Shown: piece by piece, positions 23,341 through 32,378 of the stretch
Layout of the letters: every line of letters begins with the position of its first letter
How positions within the stretch are numbered: position 1 is the stretch's first letter
DNA from: Ideonella livida
GTDB lineage: Bacteria; Pseudomonadota; Gammaproteobacteria; Burkholderiales; Burkholderiaceae_C
Reading direction: 5' to 3'
Assembly: GCF_010499455.1 (NCBI RefSeq)
Contig: NZ_JAAGOH010000017.1
Coordinates: 36,558-100,557, forward strand
Length of the DNA stretch: 64,000 bases
Program-made: the position numbers and the translations under genes
The notes under the pieces: generated by a model
Seen by the model: the letters and a program-made list of their open reading frames with translations, nothing else
Databases searched by the model: none
Told to the model about the DNA's origin: nothing

Positions 23341-24564
23341 TCAGGGCGCCGGCGGCTGCAGGTCTTCCTGCAGGTGGTGGCGCAGCACCGCGCCCAGAGT
23401 GGCCACGGCTTGTTCGATCTCGGCCACGCTCAGCGTAACGAAGCTCAGGCGGATGGTGCGCGGGTCACCCCCGTGGGCGTAGAAGGCCTCGCCCGGCACA
23501 TAGGCCACGCCGGCTTCTACGGCGGCCGGCAGCAGGGCGCGTGCATTGCAGCCGGCGGGCAGGCGGGCCCAGAAGAACATGCCGCCGCTGGGGGCCTGCC
23601 ATTCGCTGCCGGCGGGCAGGTGGCGGGCCAGGGCCTGGGCCATGGCGTCGCGCTGGGCGCGGTAGCGGGCCTGCACGGTGGGCACATGCTGGTCCAGAAA
23701 GCCGTTCTTGATGACCTCGTGCACCACGCGCTGGTTGAAGCCAGGGGTGTGCAGGTCAGCGGCCTGCTTGGCCTGCAGCAGCTTGGGGTAGAGCGCCGGC
23801 GGGGCCACCAGGTAGCCCAGGCGCAGGCCGGGCGCCAGCACCTTGGAGAAGCTGCCCAGGTAGATCGTGCCCTCGGGCCAACGGGCGGCCAGCGGCGCGG
23901 GCGGCGGGGCGTCAAACCACAGGTCGCCGTAGGGGTTGTCTTCCACCAGCGGCAGGCGGGCGGCCTGGGCGGCGGCCACCACGGCCTGGCGGCGTTCCTC
24001 GGGCATCAGCCGGCCGGTGGGGTTTTGGAAGTTGGGCAGCACGTAGAGGAAGCGGCAGCCCGGGGCGTCGTGCGGCACGGCGCGGATGGCGTCGGGCAGG
24101 GGCCCGTGGTCATCGCTGGCCACGCTGTGGAACAGCGGCTCAAAGGGGCTGAAGGCCTGTAGCGCACCGAGGTAGGTGGGCGTTTCCACCGCCACGGGGG
24201 CGCCGGCGTCCACCAGGATCTTGGCCACCAGGTCCAGGCCCTGCTGTGAGCCGGTGGTGATGAGCACCTGGCCGGGCGAGACCGTCATGCCCTGGCGCCC
24301 CAGGTGGGCGGCCACCCACTCGCGCAGCGGGGCAAAGCCTTCGCTGGCGGCGTACTGCAGGGCCTCACGCGGGGTGTCGGCCAGCACGCGGGCCGTGGCT
24401 TCGCGCATGGCGTCGATGGGGAAGCTCTCCGGCGCGGGCAAGCCGCCCGCCAGCGAGAGGATGCCCGGCCGCTCGGTGACCTTGAGGATCTCTCGGATGA
24501 CCGACGGGTTCATCCGCGCGGCGCGGCCGGCCAGGGTGAAGGGCGAGGGGGCGGTGGGGCTCAT
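23341..24564 (-). CDS. PLP-dependent aminotransferase (2-aminoadipate/aromatic aminotransferase type, class I)
   Basis: 407 residues with no HTH domain. FTLAGRAARMNPSVIREILKVTERPGILSLAGGLPAPESFP is the entry typical of LysN-like and MocR-related aminotransferases. YLGSFSKVLAPGLRLGYL carries the PLP lysine, NFQNPTGRLMP the substrate Asn region, and SFVTL the C-terminal carboxylate-binding part. The start overlaps the operon logic: the eamA stop lies 2 bp upstream. It probably transaminates an aromatic, branched or aminoadipate-type amino acid. Confidence 0.9.
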   Translation of the reverse strand: MSPTAPSPFTLAGRAARMNPSVIREILKVTERPGILSLAGGLPAPESFPIDAMREATARVLADTPREALQYAASEGFAPLREWVAAHLGRQGMTVSPGQVLITTGSQQGLDLVAKILVDAGAPVAVETPTYLGALQAFSPFEPLFHSVASDDHGPLPDAIRAVPHDAPGCRFLYVLPNFQNPTGRLMPEERRQAVVAAAQAARLPLVEDNPYGDLWFDAPPPAPLAARWPEGTIYLGSFSKVLAPGLRLGYLVAPPALYPKLLQAKQAADLHTPGFNQRVVHEVIKNGFLDQHVPTVQARYRAQRDAMAQALARHLPAGSEWQAPSGGMFFWARLPAGCNARALLPAAVEAGVAYVPGEAFYAHGGDPRTIRLSFVTLSVAEIEQAVATLGAVLRHHLQEDLQPPAP

Positions 24565-24566
24565 GG

Positions 24567-25550
24567 TCAGCGCTCCGAAGGCGTGGGGGTCACAGGAGAA
24601 GTCGGGCTCGGGTGGGCCGTGCTGGTGGGCATGCGCTTGCCCACCAGCACCACGGCCATCACGGCCACCGAGAAGAACAGGGTCTCGCCCCGCAGCGGCT
24701 CGCCCAGCACGGGCACGGCGAGCAGCAGGGCCAAGAAGGGTTGGATCAGCTGCACCTGGCTCACGCGCAGGGTGCCGCCCAGGGCCAGGCCGCGGTACCA
24801 GGCAAAAAAGCCCAGCCACATGGAAAACACGGTGACGTAGGCCATGCCGCCCCAGGCGGCGGCGCTGGCTGACCGCGTGGGCCACACGGCCCATGTGACG
24901 GGGACGGTGAGCGGCAGGCTCAGCACCAGCACCCAGCAAATCACTTGTTGTGCCGGCATCTGGGCCGAGAGCCGCGCCCCGGCCACATAGCCCACGGCCG
25001 CGCCGGCCACGGCCAGCAGCAGCCAGCCATCGGCCGCCACCCAGTGGCCGCCGCCGGCCCGCCAAGCAAAGACCAGCACCAGCAGGCAGCCCGCCACCGC
25101 ACAGGCCCAGAAACCCAGCGAAGCGCGCTGGCGCAGCACCCAGGCGGCCAGCGCCGCCGTGGCCAGCGGCAAGATCCCCGTGACCACCGCGGCGTGCATG
25201 GCCGGCACCTCCCGCAGCGCCAAGGCCAGCCCCAGCGGGAAGCCCACCACCGTGCCCAGCGCACTCACGGCCAGCGTGGTCCACTGGTGCCGCTGCGGCC
25301 ACGGCGCGCGCAGCCACAGCAGCCAGCCCAGGCTCAGCACGCCCGCCCCGGCGGCGCGGCCGGCCGTGACAAAGGCGGGCGGCAGTTGCGGGTCGGTCAT
25401 GGGGCCCACGGCCAAGCGGGTCATGGGGAAGGTCATCGCAAAGATCAGCACGCCCAAGGCGCCCAGCCACAGCCCCAGGCGGGCCTGGGCGGGCGTGGGG
25501 CCGGCCGGTGGGGTCGGGCTTGGGGCGTAGTCTGGCGAGTGCGTGCGCAT
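24567..25550 (-). CDS. EamA/DMT-superfamily transporter
   Basis: 327 residues with about ten hydrophobic helices and two EamA halves (LGLWLGALGVLIFAMTFPMTRLAVG... and WLLLAVAGAAVGYVAGARLS...). The second half has LIQPFLALLLAVPVLGEPL, the usual helix-9 signature. Such proteins export amino acids or other metabolites. The ATG at 25550 overlaps the lysE stop (ATGA), and 2 bp separate its stop from the aminotransferase start. Two exporters in one operon suggest relief from an amino-acid excess (inference). Confidence 0.9.
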   Translation of the reverse strand: MRTHSPDYAPSPTPPAGPTPAQARLGLWLGALGVLIFAMTFPMTRLAVGPMTDPQLPPAFVTAGRAAGAGVLSLGWLLWLRAPWPQRHQWTTLAVSALGTVVGFPLGLALALREVPAMHAAVVTGILPLATAALAAWVLRQRASLGFWACAVAGCLLVLVFAWRAGGGHWVAADGWLLLAVAGAAVGYVAGARLSAQMPAQQVICWVLVLSLPLTVPVTWAVWPTRSASAAAWGGMAYVTVFSMWLGFFAWYRGLALGGTLRVSQVQLIQPFLALLLAVPVLGEPLRGETLFFSVAVMAVVLVGKRMPTSTAHPSPTSPVTPTPSER

Positions 25551-26149
25551 CAGGTGCTCCAGCCCATCCAGACGGTGGTGGCCAGCAGCACGCCCGCCAT
25601 GCCGCGGTTGAACGCCAGCAGCCGCCCGCCTTGGGCCAACCACGGCCGCAGCGTGGCGCCCACCACCGCATACGTGGCGTTGCTGCAGAAGGCAAACACC
25701 GTCATGGTGGGCAGCACCACCAGCAGGCGCTCGCCCAGTGGGCCCGGCGCCACCCAGCCGGCGGCCACCAGCAGCGCCGCCATCCACGCCTTGATGTTCA
25801 CCCACTGCAAGGCGGCCCCTTGCCAGAACCCGATGCGCAGCCGAGTCGGATCCGCATCTTTCAGGGACTGCGCCTGCGCCAACTGCCAGGCCAGCCACAG
25901 CAGGTAAGCCAGGCCGCCCCATTTGACGGCCAGGCGCAGCGCCGGCACCGCCTGCACCAGCGTGCCCACCCCCAGCGCGCAGGCCAGCATCAGCGCACAC
26001 CAGCCCACCGGCACCGCCAAGGCAAACCCCAGCGCCACCTTCAGGCCACGGTTGGCGGCCAGCGCGGTGGAGAGCATGGTGTTGGGGCCGGGCGTGAAGG
26101 ACATGGCCGTCAGCAGCGCCAGCAGGGCAAGGTAGTCGGACCAGGGCAT
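25550..26149 (-). CDS. LysE/RhtB-family amino-acid exporter
   Basis: 199 residues, about six membrane segments. MPWSDYLALLALLTAMSFTPGPNTMLSTALAANRGLKVALGFALA is the family signature (TPGPN) at the first helix. Family members export Lys, Arg, Thr or homoserine. It is the first gene of the five-gene minus-strand operon and is divergent from the MocR regulator with a 112-bp gap containing the repeat cluster described separately. Longer in-frame sequence upstream of 26149 is non-coding. Confidence 0.92.
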   Translation of the reverse strand: MPWSDYLALLALLTAMSFTPGPNTMLSTALAANRGLKVALGFALAVPVGWCALMLACALGVGTLVQAVPALRLAVKWGGLAYLLWLAWQLAQAQSLKDADPTRLRIGFWQGAALQWVNIKAWMAALLVAAGWVAPGPLGERLLVVLPTMTVFAFCSNATYAVVGATLRPWLAQGGRLLAFNRGMAGVLLATTVWMGWST

Positions 26150-26171
26150 ACGAGCCAGTGTAGGATTTGCG

Positions 26172-26224
26172 GGCAATACACCACCAATACAGTTGTGCGG
26201 TGCAGCATCTGAATCTGTATTGCC
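26172..26224. promoter_or_regulatory. CAATACA repeat cluster, candidate MocR operator
   Basis: GGCAATACA (26172-26180) and CAATACAG (26185-26192) are direct repeats, and TGTATTGCC (26216-26224) is the exact inverse of the first. A plausible plus-strand promoter for the regulator, TTGTGC (26193-26198), 17 bp, TGTATT (26216-26221), overlaps the inverted copy. Mixed direct and inverted repeats in the divergent promoter are characteristic of MocR-type regulators such as GabR and PdxR. Confidence 0.6.
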
Positions 26225-26261
26225 TGCGGCAACAGCACAGAACCCCAGGAGAACCCTGAAC

Positions 26262-27749
26262 ATGCCCGCGCTGGACGCCCCTTTGGCCCTCTCACCGACC
26301 TCGTCGGCCGGCCCGGCCCTGGCCCAGGCGCCGCTGGCCCTGAGCCGGGGTGCCGGCACCACCTTGGCCGAGCAGTTGGCCCAGCAGCTGGCCGAACGCA
26401 TCCGCCAGCGCCTGCTGGCCCCCGGCGCCCGCCTGCCCAGCGTGCGCGAGGCCGCCCGCCGCCAAGGCGTGAGCCCGGCCACCGTGGTGGCCGCCTACGA
26501 CCAACTGCTGGCCCAGGGCCTGGTGGAGGCGCGGCGCCAGCGCGGCTTTTTTGTGCGGGGCGCGCAGGGGGGGGCCGGGCCGGGCGCTGCGGTGCCCGTG
26601 GCCGGTAGCGTGGCCGCGGGCGGCCCCGGTGCCGGCGGCAGTGCGCCGCTGGACGCCGCCGGCCTGATCCGCAGCATGTTCCATGGCCGCAATGACCTGC
26701 CGGCCCCCGGCCTGGGCACCCTGCCGGCCGATTGGCTGGACCTGCCCCTGCTGCAAGCCGCCGTGCGCAAGGTGCTCGCCCAGGGCGATGCGGCGCTCAG
26801 CTACGGTCACCCCTCCGGCGACCCGCGCCTGCGCGAAGCCCTGGCCGTGAAGATGGCCGAGTGCGGCGTGCGCGCCAACCCGGCGCAGATCGTCACCGCC
26901 AACGGCGCCACCCATGCGCTGGACATCATCGCCCGCGCCCTGCTGCAGCCCGGTGACGCGGTGCTGGTGGACGACCCTGGCTGGACGGTGGAGTTTGCCC
27001 GCCTCACCCAGCTGGGCATGCGCCTGCTGCCCGTGCCCCGTGGCCTGGACGGGCCCGACCTGGCCGTGATGGCCACCTTGGCGCGTGAGCACCGGCCCAA
27101 GCTCTACGTCACCGTCTCGGTGCTGCACAACCCCACCGGCAACTCGCTGAGCCTGGGCGCCGCGCACCAGGTGCTCAAGCTGGCTGAAGCGCACGACTTT
27201 CGGGTGGTGGAAGACGACACCTACGCCCACCTGGCCCCCGCCCACCTGCCGCGCCTGACCGCGCTGGACGGCCTGCAGCGCACCCTGTACGTGTCAGGCT
27301 TCGCCAAGATCCTCACCCCCAACTGGCGCGTGGGTTACCTGGCCGCGCCCCCCGCCCTGGTGGACCGCCTGGTGGACGTGAAGATGCTGGGCGGCCTGAC
27401 CACGCCTTCGCTGCTGGAGCAAGCCGTGGCCCACTGCCTGGAGCAAGGCAGCCTGCGCCGCCACGCCGAGCGCGTGGTTCAGCGCCTGGACGCTGCCCGT
27501 CCGCGCGCCGTGCGCCTGGCCGAAGCCCACGGCTGTCGCTTCGTCACCCCGCCCGCCGGCCTGTTCGGCTGGGTGGATACCGGTGAAGACACCGAACGAC
27601 TGGCCCTGCGCCTGCACGACGCCGGTTGGCTCACCGCCCCCGGCCACCTGTTTCACGCCACCCGCCGCGCCAGCACGCTGATGCGCATCAACTTCGCCAC
27701 CAGCCAGGAGGCGCGGTTCTGGGCGGCGTTTGATGGGGCCAGGGGGTGA
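26262..27749 (+). CDS. MocR-type transcriptional regulator (GntR wHTH fused to aminotransferase-like domain)
   Basis: 495 residues. The N-terminal wHTH (about 30-100) reads LAERIRQRLLAPGARLPSVREAARRQGVSPATVVAAYDQLLAQGLVEARRQRGFFV. A Gly/Ala/Pro linker follows, then a complete fold-type I domain with ANGATHALDIIARALL, SVLHNPTGNSL and the PLP lysine in VSGFAKILTPNWRVGYL. Such proteins sense PLP-amino acid adducts. AGGAG 11 nt before ATG 26262 fixes the start. It is divergent from the lysE operon and very probably controls it. Confidence 0.92.
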   Translation: MPALDAPLALSPTSSAGPALAQAPLALSRGAGTTLAEQLAQQLAERIRQRLLAPGARLPSVREAARRQGVSPATVVAAYDQLLAQGLVEARRQRGFFVRGAQGGAGPGAAVPVAGSVAAGGPGAGGSAPLDAAGLIRSMFHGRNDLPAPGLGTLPADWLDLPLLQAAVRKVLAQGDAALSYGHPSGDPRLREALAVKMAECGVRANPAQIVTANGATHALDIIARALLQPGDAVLVDDPGWTVEFARLTQLGMRLLPVPRGLDGPDLAVMATLAREHRPKLYVTVSVLHNPTGNSLSLGAAHQVLKLAEAHDFRVVEDDTYAHLAPAHLPRLTALDGLQRTLYVSGFAKILTPNWRVGYLAAPPALVDRLVDVKMLGGLTTPSLLEQAVAHCLEQGSLRRHAERVVQRLDAARPRAVRLAEAHGCRFVTPPAGLFGWVDTGEDTERLALRLHDAGWLTAPGHLFHATRRASTLMRINFATSQEARFWAAFDGARG

Positions 27750-27798
27750 GGAGGTCGCGCGCCCGCGGGCGAGCTGAGGGGCCGTGGGCCCCGGAGCC

Positions 27799-28188
27799 TC
27801 AGGCCTGGATCGCGCCGCTGACTGGATGCAAGGTCGGCGGTCCAAACGCGAATGACGCGCTCTGGATCTTGCCGCGCTCCACCACGTAGACGCACACCAG
27901 CTCGATGCTGCCGGGGCCTTCGGGGAAGGAGCGGGTGACATCCTCATGGTCGATGACCACATGCCCCATCACCTCGCGGCGCAGCAGATGGGCGTGCAGG
28001 TGGGGCTCCAGGAACCGGGGGGCCGTGCGGGCTCGGATCTGCGCATGGCCTTCGGCCAGCAGGGCGCCGCCCAGCTCAAACTGCTTGGCGTCTTCGGCAT
28101 AGCAGTCCAGCCAGGCCTCCAGGTTCTTGGCGTTGTAGGCGTCGAGTTGGCGTTGCACCACGACGGCGGGTGAGGTGTACTGGGGCAT
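27799..28188 (-). CDS. SnoaL-like/NTF2-fold protein
   Basis: 129 residues. MPQYTSPAVVVQRQLDAYNAKNLEAWLDCYAEDAKQFELGGALLAEGHAQIRART is the steroid isomerase-like (SnoaL_2/NTF2) entry: the helix, the AYNAxxxxxxxxxYAxD motif and a cone-shaped barrel. These small proteins hydrolyse or isomerise varied compounds or only bind them. The catalytic residues cannot be assigned. It is a single gene, convergent with the MocR gene. Confidence 0.82.
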   Translation of the reverse strand: MPQYTSPAVVVQRQLDAYNAKNLEAWLDCYAEDAKQFELGGALLAEGHAQIRARTAPRFLEPHLHAHLLRREVMGHVVIDHEDVTRSFPEGPGSIELVCVYVVERGKIQSASFAFGPPTLHPVSGAIQA

Positions 28189-28371
28189 GAAGATGGGGAC
28201 GTGAAGAAGGAGCGGCCAACTGGGCCGGCCCAGCCAGCGCGGGCGCAAAGCATTCTGGGTAGGCAGGCTGGCTGTGCCAAGACCGTAAAGTTCGACCCGC
28301 GGCCCCTCCGTCGCCTTGGTCGCCTTTGCCGGTCATTTCCAGACTTCGTTCGCCACACCGCCGCCCCCGCC

Positions 28372-28740
28372 ATGTACAGCGCCACCTTCCTCTTCATCCC
28401 CGGCACGTTTGATGATGAGTTCCACCGCCTGGACCAGGCGATTGCCCAGGTGGCCAAGTCGCTGCCGGGTTACTTGGGCGAGGAGACCTGGGCGCAGCCG
28501 GGCAGCGGGCGGGTGTGCAATGTGTATTACTGGGAGACGCTGGAGGCGCTGCAGGCCTTGATGCAGCACCCGCTGCACCTGCAGGCCAAGGCGGCGCAGG
28601 GGCGTTGGCTGGACGGCTACGAGGTGATCATTTCGCAGGTGCTGCGGCGCTATGGGGACCGTTCCTTGTCCGGTCTGCCCACGGGTTTGCCGTCCGGCCT
28701 GACCCCTCAGGCCGGGGCGGACCCGTCCAAGAACGCCTGA
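28372..28740 (+). CDS. Antibiotic biosynthesis monooxygenase-like (ABM, ferredoxin-like) protein
   Basis: 122 residues. MYSATFLFIPGTFDDEFHRLDQAIAQVAKSLPGYLGEETW...VYYWETLEALQALMQHPLHLQAKAQ has the shape of an ABM dimeric alpha-beta barrel: an initial strand, GYLG mid-domain, then a WxxxEAL-HPxH helix as in heme-degrading or quinol monooxygenases. The catalytic role is unproven. The C-terminus has a PTGLPSGLT tail. Its last 34 bp overlap the end of the convergent hydrolase gene. Confidence 0.72.
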   Translation: MYSATFLFIPGTFDDEFHRLDQAIAQVAKSLPGYLGEETWAQPGSGRVCNVYYWETLEALQALMQHPLHLQAKAAQGRWLDGYEVIISQVLRRYGDRSLSGLPTGLPSGLTPQAGADPSKNA

Positions 28741-29687
28741 AGGGCTTGGGCCAGCGCTTCGGGCTGGTCGTGGTGCAGCATGTGGCCGGCGGGGCTGAGC
28801 CGCACCTGCCGGCTGGCGCCTTGGCCGTGGCGGGCCTGGGCCAGGCGTTGGCCAAACTCTTCGCGGGTGTAGCGGCCCTTCCACCACTGGTCCATCTCGG
28901 TCAGGTCGCCCTCCACCCACAGCAGCGGGGCGGTGATGCGGCGCCAGCAGGCCAGCACTTCTTCCACCCGGTAGGGTTGGCCGTGCACGCGCTTGTGGGC
29001 GGCGTCGCCCAGGATGTGCCACTGGCCGTCTTGGGCGGGGCGGGCCCAGTGGGTGGCCAGCCAGTCGGCCTTGTCGGCGGGCAGACGCGGGTTGTTCAGG
29101 CGCAGGCGGCGGGCCACGCTGGCGGCGCTGTCGTGTGGGCGCAGGGCCTGGGGGGTGGCCAGGTCGTCCAGCCATTGGGCCAGGCGGGTGGGGGCCTGGT
29201 CGGCCGGCAGGGCGGGCATGCCAAAGCCTTCCAGGTTGATGAGGCGGCGGATGTGGGTGGGGCGCAGGCCGGCGTAGTGCATCACCACATTGCCGCCCAT
29301 GCTGTGGCCCAGCAGGTCCACGGGCTGGGTGCCGGCGTTCAGGCCCAGTTCGGGGTGACGCAGCAGGGCGTCCAGGTCACCCAGGTAGTCGTTGAACCAG
29401 TAGTGGTCGGTGGGCGGGCCTTCGGTCAGGCCGTAGCCGCGCCAGTCCACCGCCAGGATGTAGCGGTGTTCGCCTTCCAGCGTGTGCAGCGCGTCCACCA
29501 GGAACTGGAAGGAGGCGCCCACGTCCATGTAGCCATGGCACAGCACCAGGGCGGGCCGCTCGGGGGTGACGAGGCGGGTGTCGCCCCAGGCACGCAGGTG
29601 GTAGCGCCAGTGCTGGCGCACGTCCACTTGCAGGTGGCGGGCGGGGCGGCGCGGGGTGTAGGCGGCGTCAGCGTCGGCGGCAGTCAT
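28707..29687 (-). CDS. Alpha/beta hydrolase
   Basis: 326 residues. The core has LVLCHGYMDVGASFQFLVDAL (oxyanion HG), the nucleophile elbow LLGHSMGGNVVMHY, a lid region, the acid near WVEGDLTEMDQWW, and the catalytic His in LSPAGHMLHHDQPEAL. Family members are esterases, epoxide hydrolases or C-C hydrolases. The substrate is not inferable. It overlaps the convergent monooxygenase gene by 34 bp. Confidence 0.9.
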   Translation of the reverse strand: MTAADADAAYTPRRPARHLQVDVRQHWRYHLRAWGDTRLVTPERPALVLCHGYMDVGASFQFLVDALHTLEGEHRYILAVDWRGYGLTEGPPTDHYWFNDYLGDLDALLRHPELGLNAGTQPVDLLGHSMGGNVVMHYAGLRPTHIRRLINLEGFGMPALPADQAPTRLAQWLDDLATPQALRPHDSAASVARRLRLNNPRLPADKADWLATHWARPAQDGQWHILGDAAHKRVHGQPYRVEEVLACWRRITAPLLWVEGDLTEMDQWWKGRYTREEFGQRLAQARHGQGASRQVRLSPAGHMLHHDQPEALAQALQAFLDGSAPA

Positions 29688-29782
29688 GGGCGCCGATTTT
29701 CTCGGGGCCCGCGCGGCGGCGCTGTCGTGGGGGCGTCATGGGAGTTTCATGGCGACCCTGCGCACTCGCACAATGCGGCGGC

Positions 29783-30304
29783 ATGAATGCACCCCTCACG
29801 CCCCCGCCGGCTGCGGCCGATCCCGTCTTGCTGCGCGCCGCCACGGCCGACGATGTGCCGGCCCTGATCGGCCTGATCACCGAGCTGGCGGCGTATGAGT
29901 CGCTCACCCACCTGCTGCAGGTCACGCCGCAGCGGCTGCAGCAGCACCTGTTCGGTCCGCGCCCGGTGGCTGAATGTGTGGTGGCCCAGGCGGGGCCGGC
30001 GGTGGTGGGCATGGCGCTGTTCTTCACCAACTTCTCCACCTTCCTGGGCCAGCCGGGGCTGTACCTGGAGGATTTGTATGTGCAGCCGGCTTGGCGCGGC
30101 GCCGGGGTGGGCGCCTCGCTGCTGCGCCATGTGGCGGGGCTGGCGGTGCAGCGCGGCTGCGGCCGTTTTGAATGGAGCGTGCTGGACTGGAACCAGCCGG
30201 CGATCGACTTCTACCAGCGCATGGGGGCGGTGGTGATGCCCGACTGGCGCATCTGCCGGGTGACCGGCCCGGCATTGGCGCGCCTGGCGCCCCCGCGGGG
30301 CTGA
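29783..30304 (+). CDS. GNAT-family N-acetyltransferase
   Basis: 173 residues. LRAATADDVPALIGLITELAAYE begins the GNAT fold. LYLEDLYVQPAWRGAGVGASLLRHVAGLAVQRG is motif A with the acetyl-CoA loop (RxxGxG), and FEWSVLDWNQPAIDFYQRMGAV is motif B. The layout resembles the diamine/spermidine N-acetyltransferase-like group, but the substrate is unproven. ATG 29783 was chosen to leave a short N-terminus. Confidence 0.9.
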   Translation: MNAPLTPPPAAADPVLLRAATADDVPALIGLITELAAYESLTHLLQVTPQRLQQHLFGPRPVAECVVAQAGPAVVGMALFFTNFSTFLGQPGLYLEDLYVQPAWRGAGVGASLLRHVAGLAVQRGCGRFEWSVLDWNQPAIDFYQRMGAVVMPDWRICRVTGPALARLAPPRG

Positions 30305-30326
30305 CGGTGCGACCTCCGCGGCGGCC

Positions 30327-32255
30327 TCAGCGGCGGCGTCCGGAGCGCGTGGGACGCGTGGGGCGCGGTGGGCGCCCGCCGCTGCGGTGCCCGGCGCCTT
30401 GGGCCTCGCGTTGTGGCTGGGCCAGTTCCCGGCCGGCCCAGCCGGCCGGATTGGGCGCTTTCTCGTAGAGCGCGCGTTCGGCCGCGAACAGGGCCTCCAG
30501 CTGCTGGCGGCCCGCTTTGCTCAGGGCCAGCAGGCGATCTTCGTCGTGGTAGTGCGGCGTCATGGCCTCCAGCTGGCGCTGGTTGTGCTGGCGGAAGCGG
30601 CCGGCCAGTGCCCGCGCCCGCTCCTGCGGCAGGCCCAGCAGGGTGAGCACGCTGCGGCCGCTGGCCAGCGAGGCGTTGAAGGTCTCGCGCTCTAGGTGTT
30701 CCACGCCACGGCGGCGCAGCTCGTGCCAGTGCTGCACATTGCGGGCTCGCACCACCAGACGCAGGTGGGGAAAGTGCGCCTGCGCCAGGTCCACGATGCG
30801 CAGGCTCTGCCCCATGTCGTCCACCGCCACGACCAGCACCTGCGCTTGCGCGGCGCCGGCGGTGCGCAGCAGGTCCAGCCGGGTGGCATCGCCCCAGAAC
30901 ACCCGCCAGCCGAAGCGGCGGATGGTGGCCACCTGGTCGGCGTCGTGCTCCAGCACCGTGGCGGTGTAGCCGGCGGCATAGAGCAGGCGGCCCACGATCT
31001 GGCCGTAGCGGCCAAAGCCGGCGATCAGCACCGGCGCCTGGGGCTCCAGGTCCTGCGTGGGATCGTTGCCCGGCGCGGCGGCCGGACCGGCCAGGCGGCG
31101 GTTGAGCCGCTCGGCCACCAGCAGCAGCAGCGGGGTCAGGGCCATGGTCAGGGTGACGACGGCGGTCGCCAGCGAGGCGGTGCTGGCGCTGACCGCACGC
31201 TCCTGCGCCGCCGCCTGGAACACCACGAAGCCAAACTCCCCGCCTTGCGCCAGCAGCAGGGTGAAGACGGCCCGCTCCCCCGGGGCAATGCCCATGCCCC
31301 GTGCCATGCCCCACAGCAGCAGGGCTTTCAGGCCCAGCACCGTGAGCACCCCGGCCAGCACCACCCACGGCTTACCCATGACCACGGCAAAGTCGATGCC
31401 CATGCCCACGGCCATGAAGAACAGGCCCAGCAGCAGGCCCTTGAAGGGCTCCAGGTCGGTTTCCAGCTGGTGGCGGTACTCGCTCTCGGCCAGCAGCACG
31501 CCCGCCAGAAACGCCCCCAGGGCCATGGACAGGTCCACCGCGCGCATCAGCGCGGCCGTGGCCACCACCAGCAGCAGCGCGGCGGCGGTGAAGACCTCGG
31601 GCGTGCCGCTGCGGGCGATCCAGCGCAGCGCCGGGCGCAGCAGCAGGCGGCCTCCCACCACGATGGCCAGCACCATGCCCACGGCGCGCAGCAGGTGGCT
31701 CCAGCTGGCCTCGTCGCTGTCGAGGCCGGCGCCCAGCAGCGGCAGCAGGGCCAGGATGGGGATGGCGGCAATGTCCTGCAGCAGCATGACGCTGAGCACG
31801 TTGCGGCCGGCGCCGGTGGCCGAGAGGTTGCGTTCGCGCAGCACCGCCAGCCCGATGGCGGTGGAGGACATGGCCAGGCCCAGCGCCACCGCCAGCGCTG
31901 GCTTGCCGGCCATGCCACCCAGGCGCAGGGCGCCCCAGAGCAGGGCGGTGCTGCCCAGCAGTTGCAGGCCACCCCAGCCGAAGATGGGCCGGCGCAGCGC
32001 CCACAGCCGGTGGGGCTCCAGCTCCAGCCCCACCAGGAAGAGCATCAGCACCACCCCGAACTCGGCGAAGTGCAGCATGTCGTGGCTGTGCACCACCAGG
32101 CCCAGGCCCCAGGGGCCCAAGGCCACCCCGGCGGCCAGGTAGCCCAGCACCGCGCCCAGGCCGGCCCAGCGGGCCAGCGGCACGGCCACCACGGCGGCGG
32201 CCAGATAGATCAGGCTGGTGTGCAGCCAGTCGTGCTGCAGGGGGCTGGGACTCAT
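30327..32255 (-). CDS. KefB/KefC-type monovalent cation:proton antiporter (CPA2) with TrkA-N domain
   Basis: 642 residues. The N-terminal 12-13 helices include YLAAGVALGPWGLGLV, MLFLVGLELEP and SSTAIGLAVLRERNLS. The cytoplasmic TrkA-N domain (about 405-530) begins PVLIAGFGRYGQIVGRLLYAAGYTATVLEHDADQV, an NAD-binding GxGxxG loop. The C-terminus is Arg-rich. Such proteins exchange K+ or Na+ for protons and, in KefC, are gated by glutathione adducts. Convergent with the GNAT gene. Confidence 0.93.
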   Translation of the reverse strand: MSPSPLQHDWLHTSLIYLAAAVVAVPLARWAGLGAVLGYLAAGVALGPWGLGLVVHSHDMLHFAEFGVVLMLFLVGLELEPHRLWALRRPIFGWGGLQLLGSTALLWGALRLGGMAGKPALAVALGLAMSSTAIGLAVLRERNLSATGAGRNVLSVMLLQDIAAIPILALLPLLGAGLDSDEASWSHLLRAVGMVLAIVVGGRLLLRPALRWIARSGTPEVFTAAALLLVVATAALMRAVDLSMALGAFLAGVLLAESEYRHQLETDLEPFKGLLLGLFFMAVGMGIDFAVVMGKPWVVLAGVLTVLGLKALLLWGMARGMGIAPGERAVFTLLLAQGGEFGFVVFQAAAQERAVSASTASLATAVVTLTMALTPLLLLVAERLNRRLAGPAAAPGNDPTQDLEPQAPVLIAGFGRYGQIVGRLLYAAGYTATVLEHDADQVATIRRFGWRVFWGDATRLDLLRTAGAAQAQVLVVAVDDMGQSLRIVDLAQAHFPHLRLVVRARNVQHWHELRRRGVEHLERETFNASLASGRSVLTLLGLPQERARALAGRFRQHNQRQLEAMTPHYHDEDRLLALSKAGRQQLEALFAAERALYEKAPNPAGWAGRELAQPQREAQGAGHRSGGRPPRPTRPTRSGRRR

Positions 32256-32378
32256 GGGGGCAGGGGCGAGACGGGGAGAGGGGGCGGGGGTTCGTCCGCA
32301 GCAGGGGCATGGCGCCGCCCGCTACCATACCCCGCGCCGGTCCTGGCCGGACCGTCCCCTGACTCTGGAGCATGCCGC

